NCBI GenBank assembly: GCA_046328575.1
Contig: JAXLWI010000050.1
Span: 1-33,362, forward strand
Reading direction: 5' to 3'
Source: JAGOBP01 sp046328575
Lineage (GTDB): Bacteria > Chloroflexota > Anaerolineae > Fen-1058
DNA: 33,362 bases
Part shown: positions 21,612 to 29,349 of the stretch, one piece after another
How the letters are laid out: each line of letters opens with the position of its first letter
Position numbering within the stretch: position 1 is the first letter of the stretch
The notes under the pieces: model-generated
What the model was told of the DNA's origin: nothing
The model's input: the letters and a program-made list of their open reading frames with translations, nothing else
Database searches by the model: none
Translations under genes and position numbers: made by a program

Positions 21612-23597
21612 TTAGAACAATCCGACCACCTTGCCCGTCTCCAGATCAAGATCCACATCGTAGAAGACCGGACGAGTGGGCAAGCCCGGCATCGTGCGCA
21701 TGGAGCCGACGAGCGGGTACAGGAAGCCCGCGCCCACACTCGCGCGGATATCGCGGATGGGGATACGGAAACCAGTCGGCGCACCCTTGATCTCCGCTTT
21801 GTCGGTGAAGGAGAGGTGCGTCTTCGCCATGCAGATGGGCAGTTTGTCGAAGCCGAGCCGTGTATAGAGTTCGACCTTCGCCTCGGCCTCGGGCGAGTAG
21901 TCCACGCCATCCGCGCCGTAGAACTTGGCGATGGCTTCGATCTTGTCCTTGATTGTGGCCTCAACCGAATATAGGAACTGGAAATCCTTGGGCTTGTTGG
22001 CGGCCGTCATGACGGCCTTCGCCAGATCGATTGCGCCCTTGCCGCCATTCATCCAGTGCGTGCACTTATACGCGCCTTCAGCGCCTGCTTCGACGGCATA
22101 CTTGCGCACCAGTTCGATTTCCGCTTCGGTGTCATCTTTGAACGAGTTCACCGCCACAACAACTGGTACACCATAGCGCTTGGCATTGTGAATATGACGC
22201 ACCATGTTGGGCATACCCTTCTCCAACAACTCCAAGTTCTCGCTGGTGTACGCCGCATCGAGTGGCCGCCCCGCCACGACCTTCGGGCCGCCGCCGTGCA
22301 TCTTCAACGCGCGGATCGTCGCGACCAGCACCACCACATCGGGCACCAGGCCGGAATAGCGGCACTTGATGTCCATGAACTTTTCCATGCCGATGTCTGC
22401 ACCGAAGCCGGACTCCGTGATCACGTAGCCGCCCTCACCCACGAGTTTCAACGCGATCTGATCGGCCACGATGGACGACTGCCCGTGCGCGATGTTGGCA
22501 AACGGTCCGGCATGAACGAAAGCTGGCGTACCTTCCAGCGTCTGCATCAGATTAGGCATGATGGCGTCTTTCATCAAGACCGTCAACGCACCGGCCACGC
22601 CCAAATCTTCGGCGGTCAGCGCTTCGCCGCGCGTGTTCGTGCCGAAAACCATCGCGCCCAGTCGTTCGCGCATATCCTTCAACGAGGTGGTCAGCGCCAA
22701 AATCGCCATGATTTCCGAAGCGACCGTGATGTCGTAGCCAGTGAGTCGCTCGTTGCCCTTCTCTTCGTCGCCCAGGCCGATCTGAATCTTGCGGAGCAGG
22801 CGATCGTTGATGTCCACTACGCGCTGCCACGTAATGCTCGCCGGATCGATATCCAGCCGGAACATGCGGCGCTTGTCTTCGGTCGACATATCGGCCAGTG
22901 TCTCAGCCTGAATGCCCAGTTTGGCCAGGCGCTTGCGCTGCGAAGGCGTGAACTTGCCGTTGGCCGTCATGCTCTTGGCCAGTTTGTCGTCATCAGCCTG
23001 CGCGCGTTCGTGCAGCATCCGTGCGTCGATGGCCGCCGCCATCAGGTTGTTGGCCGCCGTAATCGCGTGGATGTCGCCCGTCAAGTGGAGGTTGAAGTCC
23101 TCCATCGGGATAATCTGCGAGTAGCCACCGCCAGCCGCGCCGCCCTTAATACCAAACGTCGGGCCTTGCGAGGGTTGGCGGATGCAGGTAAAGACCTGCT
23201 GCCCCAGATGCGCACCCAAGGCTTGCGACAGGCCTACCGTAGTCGTGGTCTTGCCTTCACCCAGCGGCGTCGGCGTAATGGCCGTCACGTCGATATACTT
23301 GCCGTTCTTGCGGCGAGATAACCGATCGCGCACGTCGAGATGGACCTTGGCCTTGTATGGTCCAAACAGTTCCAACTCGCTCGGCTTCAGGCCGACTTCT
23401 TCGGCGATCTGCAAAATCGGCTTGAGTTTGCCCGCCTGCGCGATCTCAATGTCGCTGGGGACTGGGTTCAATAACTTCAATTTGGTCGGTTTGAAGGTTG
23501 GTTTAGCGGCTGCGGCTTTTTTGACCGCCGGCTTCTTGGCAACCGGTTTCTTGGCGGCCGCTTTCTTCACTGGCTTAACTGCCTTCTTCGTGGGCAT
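21612..23597 (-). CDS. fhs: Formate-tetrahydrofolate ligase, long eukaryotic-like type, with lysine-rich tail
   Basis: 661 residues; bacterial enzymes are usually about 555-560. It makes 10-formyl-tetrahydrofolate from formate, ATP and THF. The P-loop is TPTPLGEGKTTTTVG (about 109-122). Segments such as LDIDPASITWQRVVDINDR, ASEIMAILALTTSLKDMRER, FVHAGPFANIAHG and KCTHWMNGGKGA follow the synthetase domain of eukaryotic MTHFD1 closely, from memory of that protein. Residues about 1-38 are an added Lys/Ala/Pro tail (KKAAAKKPVAKKPAVKKA) like that on RidA. AAGGAG precedes the ATG. A shared palindromic motif lies about 105 nt upstream, and a hairpin follows the gene. It provides the formyl branch for purines or, possibly, reductive formate assimilation. 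Confidence 0.95.
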   Translation of the reverse strand: MPTKKAVKPVKKAAAKKPVAKKPAVKKAAAAKPTFKPTKLKLLNPVPSDIEIAQAGKLKPILQIAEEVGLKPSELELFGPYKAKVHLDVRDRLSRRKNGKYIDVTAITPTPLGEGKTTTTVGLSQALGAHLGQQVFTCIRQPSQGPTFGIKGGAAGGGYSQIIPMEDFNLHLTGDIHAITAANNLMAAAIDARMLHERAQADDDKLAKSMTANGKFTPSQRKRLAKLGIQAETLADMSTEDKRRMFRLDIDPASITWQRVVDINDRLLRKIQIGLGDEEKGNERLTGYDITVASEIMAILALTTSLKDMRERLGAMVFGTNTRGEALTAEDLGVAGALTVLMKDAIMPNLMQTLEGTPAFVHAGPFANIAHGQSSIVADQIALKLVGEGGYVITESGFGADIGMEKFMDIKCRYSGLVPDVVVLVATIRALKMHGGGPKVVAGRPLDAAYTSENLELLEKGMPNMVRHIHNAKRYGVPVVVAVNSFKDDTEAEIELVRKYAVEAGAEGAYKCTHWMNGGKGAIDLAKAVMTAANKPKDFQFLYSVEATIKDKIEAIAKFYGADGVDYSPEAEAKVELYTRLGFDKLPICMAKTHLSFTDKAEIKGAPTGFRIPIRDIRASVGAGFLYPLVGSMRTMPGLPTRPVFYDVDLDLETGKVVGLF

Positions 23598-23701
23598 TGC
23601 TGTCTCCTTGGAGTGTGGGCGTTCGATTTAAAAAGACCTCGCGGCTGAGGATTCGGGCGGGGCCTATGTAGTATATCCTAATTGCCTTATCCCTGCACCC
23701 G

Positions 23702-23717
23702 TAGTGGCGAATGTCAC
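23702..23717 (-). promoter_or_regulatory. Shared upstream motif, copy B (fhs/NAGPA intergenic)
   Basis: Minus strand GTGACATTCGCCACTA, matching copy A at 21022. It lies between divergent fhs and the NAGPA-domain gene, 105 and 117 nt from the two starts. A TATACT -10 for fhs can be read on the minus strand near 23672. Confidence 0.45.
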
Positions 23718-23833
23718 AGGCGCATAAGATACCCGTCACAGTGTATAGTTTCTAGATCAATTCATAGTGCTTTCACGCCCGCTTAAGCGCGGTGGTCTAT
23801 AAATACTGAGGTTTTATTTTCAAAGGGGGAGTC

Positions 23834-25093
23834 ATGAATATCAAACCGCTCGCTCAAACCGATCAAGTTGTATTGTCCAAACGTAAGTCGCGGCGCGGCC
23901 TAAAATTGCTGGCCGCCGTCGTCGCCGTGGTTGTCCTCGCCGTGGGCAGTCTGGTGGCTGTTCCGATTGTTTCGCCCAGCGCGGGCGCGGCCATGGCCGA
24001 TTGGCTGCGGGGCATCATCGGGCCTGAGGCCGTCGCCGAAATTGAGAGTGTCGCTTTTCAATTACAGGACGTGTTTAATCGCACCCGATATCAAGTCAGC
24101 GGTGGTCAAGCGCAGATCAGCTGGGAAGACCCGACTGAGACGGCCACCTTGCCGACGGCGAAGCCTGCCCCATCCAAGACTGCGCCAACCGCCCCATCAA
24201 CGCTGAAGGACGCCGAGCTGCCGGTTCAACGACCGACCGCCGCCAGTCTAGTCGATGTCGTGACTGCGCCATCGCCGGTAACCGGCTGGCAAGCCTTTGG
24301 CGCGACCACCGCGAACGGCGAGCCAATCATGGCGCGCGCCGTCGTCAATCCAGATCAGTCCCGGCCGTACGCCCAAGCCGCCTTGGTGCGGATCGACCTA
24401 TCGAAAGTGCAGTTGCATTTGGTCGCGGGTACGGTCGAGCCGGTGGCCGTGAAAGGGACGCCCGCTTTCTCACGCCCCGGCGACATCCCCACCGGCGATC
24501 AAGTCAGCGGTGTTTTGTTGGCGGCCTTTAACGGTGGCTTCAAATCCATTCACGGCAACTACGGCGTGCAGATCGACGGTGTCCCGCTCCGGCCACCGCT
24601 CGATAACATGGCGACACTGGGGCTGTACAAAGATGGCACGGTCAAAATCGGGGCGTGGGGACGCGATATCCAATCGAGCAGCGACCTGATCACCTATCGA
24701 CAGAATTGCCCGTTGCTGGTCGATGCCGGGCAAATCAATCCCCACGTCACCGATGAAAGTCGTAAAGAGTGGGGCTACACCGTCAAGAATTTGGACACCA
24801 CCTGGCGTTCAGGTGTGGGCCTTAGTCAGGATGGACGCTTCCTGATCTATGCGGCGGGCAATTCACTTACGGTTGAATCGCTGGCCCAAGCGCTGCAACA
24901 GGCCGGAGCGCAATATGCCATGCAATTGGACATCAACGGCTTTTATACGCGCTTTGTGACCTACACTCAGGCTGCTGGCGCGCACACGCTGACCGCGAAC
25001 AAACTACTCAAAGAGATGAGCGGCGATCCGTTGTTGTTCCTGCGTCCGTATGATCGCGACTTCTTCTACATCACAGCCAAACATTCCGCTTGA
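23834..25093 (+). CDS. Membrane-anchored phosphodiester glycosidase (NAGPA) domain protein
   Basis: 419 residues. A basic cytosolic start (KRKSRRG), then one membrane helix (LLAAVVAVVVLAVGSLVAVPIV, about 29-50). A Pro/Thr/Ala-rich linker follows (about 100-145). The C-terminal NAGPA/DUF2233 domain (about 150-410) shows LAAFNGGFKSIHGNYGV, NCPLLVDAGQ, TWRSGVGLSQDGRFLIYAAG and MQLDINGFYTRFV. NAGPA is named for removal of GlcNAc from a phosphodiester; bacterial versions are thought to act on envelope glycans. AAAGGGGG precedes the ATG. A bidirectional terminator follows directly. Substrate unknown. Confidence 0.85.
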   Translation: MNIKPLAQTDQVVLSKRKSRRGLKLLAAVVAVVVLAVGSLVAVPIVSPSAGAAMADWLRGIIGPEAVAEIESVAFQLQDVFNRTRYQVSGGQAQISWEDPTETATLPTAKPAPSKTAPTAPSTLKDAELPVQRPTAASLVDVVTAPSPVTGWQAFGATTANGEPIMARAVVNPDQSRPYAQAALVRIDLSKVQLHLVAGTVEPVAVKGTPAFSRPGDIPTGDQVSGVLLAAFNGGFKSIHGNYGVQIDGVPLRPPLDNMATLGLYKDGTVKIGAWGRDIQSSSDLITYRQNCPLLVDAGQINPHVTDESRKEWGYTVKNLDTTWRSGVGLSQDGRFLIYAAGNSLTVESLAQALQQAGAQYAMQLDINGFYTRFVTYTQAAGAHTLTANKLLKEMSGDPLLFLRPYDRDFFYITAKHSA

Positions 25094-25130
25094 AATAGTT
25101 GCGGCCGATCTGAGATCGGCCGCACTATTT
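25093..25130. terminator. Bidirectional terminator between convergent genes
   Basis: AAATAGT-T-GCGGCCGATC, loop TGA, GATCGGCCGC-A-CTATTT, then TTAG on the plus strand. The arms abut both stop codons (plus TGA at 25091-25093, minus TAA at 25133-25131), so one hairpin serves both genes. Confidence 0.8.
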
Positions 25131-25880
25131 TTAGGGGGCAGGCGGAGCGCTAAACAACGCCCCGATCAAATATCCGGCCAACGCCGAGATCGTGCCGATG
25201 ACGGCCATTTCGATACCACTCTTGATCGGATGGCCGACCATGGTCTTGGCTTTGTATGCGCCCACGCCGAACAACGTCAGCGCCGTCACGGCGATCGATA
25301 CGACGATACTGGGCACGATCGAAAAAAAGAAGAATGGCATAAGCGGGATCAACGAACCGATGACGGCGGCTACGCCGACGATCACCGCACTGCGCAACGC
25401 GCTGGCAGAATCGACGGGCGTTAACTTCAATTCGTTGTTCATCATCACATCCACCCAGGCCCGTTCATCTTTCATGATCTGTTCCACCGCTCGATCGAGC
25501 AGCTCACCTTCAAAGCCCCATTTGCGGAAGATCACCTCGATCTCGGCGCGCTCGACTTCGGGCATGTCCCGAATTTCGCGCTCTTCGCGTTTGATCTGGC
25601 TGAGGTAGTGATCGCGATCGGCCAGCGTGGTCGTGTACGCCACCGCCCCCATCGAGATCGATTCGGCAAAAGTCGCGGCCAAGCCCGCCGCAATCACCAA
25701 ACGTTGATCACCGGAGGCCGCCGCCACGCCCAAAATCACGCCCAGCACGTTGACCAGCCCGTCTTGCCCGCCCAAAATGATGTCAGACAATGATGCTTTG
25801 CCGCTCTCGGCACGTTCAAAATGCCGCAGGGCTTCGCCCAATTCAGTCGGTAAACTTTCGATATTCGGCTCAGTACTCAT
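25131..25880 (-). CDS. VIT1/CCC1-family metal transporter
   Basis: 249 residues. The first helix region carries SLSDIILGGQDGLVNVLGVILG, quoted here as SDIILGGQDGLVNVLG, the VIT1 signature, followed by TFAESISMGAVAYTTTLADRD. A cytosolic acidic middle part (REEREIRDMPEVERAEIEVI, about 93-130) corresponds to the metal-binding domain. Three further helices complete the five-helix fold. These proteins move Fe2+ or Mn2+ out of the cytosol in exchange for protons. AAGGAG precedes the ATG. The stop codon adjoins the bidirectional terminator. Confidence 0.9.
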   Translation of the reverse strand: MSTEPNIESLPTELGEALRHFERAESGKASLSDIILGGQDGLVNVLGVILGVAAASGDQRLVIAAGLAATFAESISMGAVAYTTTLADRDHYLSQIKREEREIRDMPEVERAEIEVIFRKWGFEGELLDRAVEQIMKDERAWVDVMMNNELKLTPVDSASALRSAVIVGVAAVIGSLIPLMPFFFFSIVPSIVVSIAVTALTLFGVGAYKAKTMVGHPIKSGIEMAVIGTISALAGYLIGALFSAPPAP

Positions 25881-26067
25881 CCCTTGCTCCTTAAGACATT
25901 ACCCTAGTGCTAAAATTCAGGTCATTCAAGTTGGTGGTACCAGTGTAGCGGCAGATGCCGCGAACTAGTAGTGATACCCCTCGCGCCTATTCAGGGCGAG
26001 TGTCTAGTGATTGAACCCCTAGCTACGATTATTCGTACTTTAAGCATCAACGCCTTTATCGAGATAG

Positions 26068-27843
26068 ATGAGCATGTCACTTTGGAAGCCTCTCCTATTG
26101 AGCAGTCTGCTGGTGATCTTAGCCGCCTGCGCTGCGCCGACGCCCCAACCGCCTGCGCCCGTTCTCAACCCGACTGTCACGCTCAGCCCGACGATTCCGC
26201 CCACGCCGACCGCGACCGCAACACCCTTACCGACGCTTACCCCCACGCCCACTGCCATCCCGATTGCAATCGCCGACGATCTGCGTGAGCAACGTGAAGC
26301 GACGCCCGTAGCCCAACGCGGCGCGCCGTGCGGTGTGGTGGACTTCTTTGATTTTCCACTCGCCGCTCCAGAAGGCTTAGGCGCAGGTGCGCGCTGGCCA
26401 TTTGGCCGCTACAGCGATCGCTATTCCGGCATTCACGCGGGCGAAGATTGGGTCTACGATTTTGGCAGCAGTTTAGGCAAGCCCGTGTATGCCATTGGTC
26501 ACGGGCAAGTGTTGTACGCCGCGCCGCTTGGCTGGGGCGTCGATAAAGGCACCATGATCATTCGCCACACCTTTGCCGACGGCCGCACCATCATGTCCTT
26601 CTACGGCCACCTCGATCCGCCCAGCGTCGTATTGAACGCCGGTGACTGCATCACGCGCGGCCAGCAAATCGCCGCCATCGGCCAGCCGCGCGGACGCCCG
26701 CACCTCCACTTCGAGATTCGCCGCATCTTTCCGGATCGACCCGGCCCCGGTTACTGGTCCGTCGATCCGACGTTGGCCGGTTGGGAACCCCCGTCCGAAT
26801 ACATCTGGGATGAGCGCATGACCACCGCACCCGGCGTCAGGTGGACGCGCGTCTTTACGGACAGCGCGGCGATAAGTCTGGGGCTGCTCAACAACAACCT
26901 GTTCGCCGTGTATGAACTCGATCAATTAGCCGCGCTCGATGTCGACACGGGTCACTCGCAGTGGCAGCGCCCTATCAGCGGCACGTTGCGGCAGGCTCTT
27001 ATCGATACGAATCGGCAAACTATCTATGTGGTAACGATAACCGGCACATTGACTGCTTACGATGTGACCGGCTCGCCACGTTGGTCACTTGATCTCGGCA
27101 CATCGGCGCGTTCGACATTGCTGCCATTACCCGGCGGCGGTGTGACCGTGTATGCCGATCAACAACTCACCGCATTCGCGCCCAACGCCGATCGGTTGTG
27201 GCAGACCACTAACGTCGCACAGCCGATCGCGTGGTTGATGGATGGCGAGCGGTTGTTGTTCAGCACCCACGACGATCAGAGCGATCAAACTGCGACGTAC
27301 GCGCTGGATCGATCGGGCCAGATCACGCGTCTTGCGCCGATCGGCGGTCAGTTGGCAGTGTCGCGCGGCCGATTGTTCATCTACACCCCGATGGGCATTT
27401 ATCGTGTAGGGGCTGATCAAACCATCGAGTTGGCGAAGTCGCTCGACGAAGCGTGGTCAGCCGAAGGCGATTTTGTGGCGGCATATGACGGCACGTTGAT
27501 TGTGTCGCATCGCGGTCTGCGCGATCGGCGGTTGATCGCACTGAATCCCGACGGCACGTTGCGTTGGGAACGCTCGGTCGCCGAGTTGGGCCACACCGCG
27601 CCGAAGTTGATCGCGTTAGGCCGCAGTGTGTATGCCGCGACCTCTGAAAGCGACGTACTGCAAATCGATCTGGCGACTGGTGAAGCGCGTCGCGTTTTCG
27701 ACGGCGGCGGCGATCTGTTTGTGCCGGGCCGCATCTCAGCCGCCGAACTACCGCGCGGTCGGTTGCTGATCGATTTTCGTCAGGGGCGACTCATTGCGCT
27801 CGATCCGCATGCTGTGCTTGGCCCAACTGAAAACGAAAATTGA
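26068..27843 (+). CDS. Lipoprotein: M23 metallopeptidase fused to a PQQ-like beta-propeller
   Basis: 591 residues. A lipoprotein signal ends at LVILAAC (Cys21), followed by a Pro/Thr linker (TPTATATPLPTLTPTPTAIP). The M23 domain (about 105-235) has GIHAGEDWVYD for the first zinc ligands and HLHFEIR for the H-x-H pair; GHGQVLYA and MSFYGHLD are also typical. From about 250 to the end there are repeated blades with motifs such as LDVDTGHSQWQRPISGT, YDVTGSPRWSLDLGT and LNPDGTLRWERSV, a PQQ-like propeller. It probably cleaves peptidoglycan cross-links or acts as a scaffold on the cell surface. ATG at 26074 is an alternative start. Confidence 0.88.
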   Translation: MSMSLWKPLLLSSLLVILAACAAPTPQPPAPVLNPTVTLSPTIPPTPTATATPLPTLTPTPTAIPIAIADDLREQREATPVAQRGAPCGVVDFFDFPLAAPEGLGAGARWPFGRYSDRYSGIHAGEDWVYDFGSSLGKPVYAIGHGQVLYAAPLGWGVDKGTMIIRHTFADGRTIMSFYGHLDPPSVVLNAGDCITRGQQIAAIGQPRGRPHLHFEIRRIFPDRPGPGYWSVDPTLAGWEPPSEYIWDERMTTAPGVRWTRVFTDSAAISLGLLNNNLFAVYELDQLAALDVDTGHSQWQRPISGTLRQALIDTNRQTIYVVTITGTLTAYDVTGSPRWSLDLGTSARSTLLPLPGGGVTVYADQQLTAFAPNADRLWQTTNVAQPIAWLMDGERLLFSTHDDQSDQTATYALDRSGQITRLAPIGGQLAVSRGRLFIYTPMGIYRVGADQTIELAKSLDEAWSAEGDFVAAYDGTLIVSHRGLRDRRLIALNPDGTLRWERSVAELGHTAPKLIALGRSVYAATSESDVLQIDLATGEARRVFDGGGDLFVPGRISAAELPRGRLLIDFRQGRLIALDPHAVLGPTENEN

Positions 27844-27863
27844 GCGCCGTAGAACTTATTCAG

Positions 27864-27892
27864 TTGACGAATTTTCAAGTTGCCGTGATAAT
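27864..27892 (+). promoter_or_regulatory. Sigma-70-type promoter of the dsbA-vkor pair
   Basis: TTGACG (27864-27869), 17-nt spacer, GATAAT (27887-27892): the best canonical promoter in the window. It lies in the gap after the lipoprotein gene, 36 nt before the DsbA ATG, with AAGGAG in between. Confidence 0.7.
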
Positions 27893-27927
27893 CGGCTTCG
27901 ATCTTTCCAAGGAGAAGAAAATTCGCT

Positions 27928-28596
27928 ATGAAATCAACTCGCCGCCCCGTTCAAAAGACCGCCGCTGCCGGCATCTCGCCGACGTGGTGGATCGTCGGTC
28001 TGATCGCCATCATCGTCGGCGTCGGCTTGATCGCGATCGTGGGTTTACCTGCCGCTGGCCGCAATCAAGCGATGACCAGTGCCACCAAAACATTGGGGGA
28101 TCCCAACGCGCCGATCAAGTTGGAAGAATATGCCGACTTTCAATGCCCTGCTTGCGGTGCGTATGCGCGTGGCACCATCAAGCAGATTGAAGAGAAGTAT
28201 GTTGCTAACGGTACGGTTCAGATCATCTTCCGGCACTTTGCTTTCATCGGCGAAGAGTCCGTCCGCGCCGCAGAAGCGGCTGAGTGTGCCAACGAGCAGG
28301 GCAAATTCTGGGAAATGTACGACACCCTCTTCAACAATCAGGCCGGTGAGAATCAGGGCGCTTTTGCCGACGACAAACTTTCGGGCTTCGCGCAGGGTTT
28401 GGGGCTGGATATGAGCAAGTTCAGCACCTGCTTTAGCAGCGGCAAATACCGCGCGTCGATCCAATCAGAAACGGCCAACGGCCAGCTGCGCGGCGTCAGC
28501 AGCACCCCAACCTCGTTCATCAACGACAAGAAGGTCGTCGGCGCGATCTCGTTGCAACAGTTCGAGACCACCATCGGCCCGCTGCTTCCTAAGTAG
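27928..28596 (+). CDS. DsbA-family membrane-anchored thiol oxidoreductase
   Basis: 222 residues: an N-terminal membrane anchor (WWIVGLIAIIVGVGLIAIVGL, about 20-40) and a thioredoxin-fold DsbA domain with active site CPAC (C73, C76). RHFAFIGEES lies in the helical insertion and the cis-Pro loop is STPTSFIN. It should introduce disulfides into exported proteins. The VKOR gene starts 14 nt downstream, and the two form the usual oxidase/reoxidase pair. AAGGAG precedes the ATG, and a good sigma-70 promoter lies upstream. The nearby lipoprotein and exported proteins are possible clients. Confidence 0.93.
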   Translation: MKSTRRPVQKTAAAGISPTWWIVGLIAIIVGVGLIAIVGLPAAGRNQAMTSATKTLGDPNAPIKLEEYADFQCPACGAYARGTIKQIEEKYVANGTVQIIFRHFAFIGEESVRAAEAAECANEQGKFWEMYDTLFNNQAGENQGAFADDKLSGFAQGLGLDMSKFSTCFSSGKYRASIQSETANGQLRGVSSTPTSFINDKKVVGAISLQQFETTIGPLLPK

Positions 28597-28610
28597 AATC
28601 GATTGGAACT

Positions 28611-29036
28611 ATGAACAAGCGTCGTCTGTTCATCATGATTTTGGCGGTGCTGGGCATCTTCGTGTCCGGCTATCTGACGTGGACGCATTACAGCGGCGAG
28701 CCCATCATCTGCGGCGGGCAAAGTTCGTGCGAGGACGTAAATAACAGCCGCTTCGCTTTCATCGGGCCAATTCCGGTGTCGGCGTTGGGCTTGATCGCTT
28801 ACGTGACCATCCTCGTTCTCAGCTTCATCAAGTCTGATGAAGAGCGCCAATGGCCGGCGATTCTAACGTTCGGTATCGCGCTGATCGGCGTGATGTTTCA
28901 GTGGTATCTGTTTTACATCGAAGTGGCGGTGCTGCACGCCATCTGCTATTGGTGCGTCAGTTCACAGATCATGATCACGTTGATCTTCATTCTGGCGCTG
29001 CCTCGCCGTGCCGCAATCGAAGAAGAATCCGAGTAG
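28611..29036 (+). CDS. Vitamin K epoxide reductase (VKOR) family protein
   Basis: 141 residues with four membrane helices. The loop cysteines C34 and C40 (IICGGQSSC) and the active-site C112-Y-W-C115 are all present, as is the conserved Ser/Asn region after the first loop (SRFAFIGPIPVSALGL). VKOR reoxidises DsbA-like partners and passes electrons to quinone. It shares a transcript with the DsbA gene and is followed by a strong terminator. No fused thioredoxin domain, which fits the separate DsbA protein upstream. Confidence 0.93.
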   Translation: MNKRRLFIMILAVLGIFVSGYLTWTHYSGEPIICGGQSSCEDVNNSRFAFIGPIPVSALGLIAYVTILVLSFIKSDEERQWPAILTFGIALIGVMFQWYLFYIEVAVLHAICYWCVSSQIMITLIFILALPRRAAIEEESE

Positions 29037-29055
29037 CCAGCTAACCCAATCGGGT

Positions 29056-29098
29056 AACACGGCTAGCCGCCGCGTGTGGCTAGCCGTGTTTTTGTTTT
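29056..29098 (+). terminator. Intrinsic terminator after the VKOR gene
   Basis: AACACGGCTAGCC and GGCTAGCCGTGTT form a 13-bp perfect stem (29056-29068, 29078-29090), followed by TTTGTTTTG. Clear terminator. Confidence 0.9.
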
Positions 29099-29100
29099 GA

Positions 29101-29212
29101 AGAGCGGAGGATAGACACCTGGCAGAGATGATCATTGGCGCTGGTTTCTGCGCCTGAAAGTGCGCATACTATCCATGTGGCCCGTTCGGCCAGATTGCCC
29201 TGTACCGCGACT
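29101..29212 (+). other. Gene-free region with several hairpins, possible structured RNA
   Basis: The 313-nt gap between the VKOR and formate-transporter genes has no coding frame of note. Between the two terminator-type hairpins lie GGATAG/CTATCC (29109-29114 with 29169-29174) enclosing GGCGC/GCGCC (29137-29141, 29150-29154), then TGGCC/GGCCA (29178-29182, 29188-29192). This could be a small RNA or leader. No known riboswitch class was recognised. Confidence 0.35.
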
Positions 29213-29213
29213 T

Positions 29214-29249
29214 ATCAACGGCCTCAATTTTAGAGGCCGTTGATTATTT
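29214..29249 (+). terminator. 12-bp hairpin upstream of the formate transporter
   Basis: ATCAACGGCCTC and GAGGCCGTTGAT, perfect 12-bp stem with a 7-nt AT loop, then TATTTG. It could end a short RNA starting in the gap, or attenuate read-through into the next operon. It adjoins the regulator palindrome. Confidence 0.6.
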
Positions 29250-29265
29250 GTGACACTTATCACAA
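29248..29265 (+). promoter_or_regulatory. TGTGA-N6-TCACA operator before the formate transporter
   Basis: TTGTGACACTTATCACAA, a perfect 6+6 palindrome with a 6-nt centre, 84 nt before the ATG. It matches both CRP-type (TGTGA-N6-TCACA) and actinobacterial-type Rex (TTGTGAA-N4-TTCACAA) consensus shapes. A similar site overlaps the nuoE promoter. Confidence 0.6.
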
Positions 29266-29349
29266 GCATAATTGACGATTGGTACTGCCTTGAGGCGCAG
29301 GGGCCGAGTAAGATAACATCGGCATCTTCTATTCCTCTGGAGTTTACGC

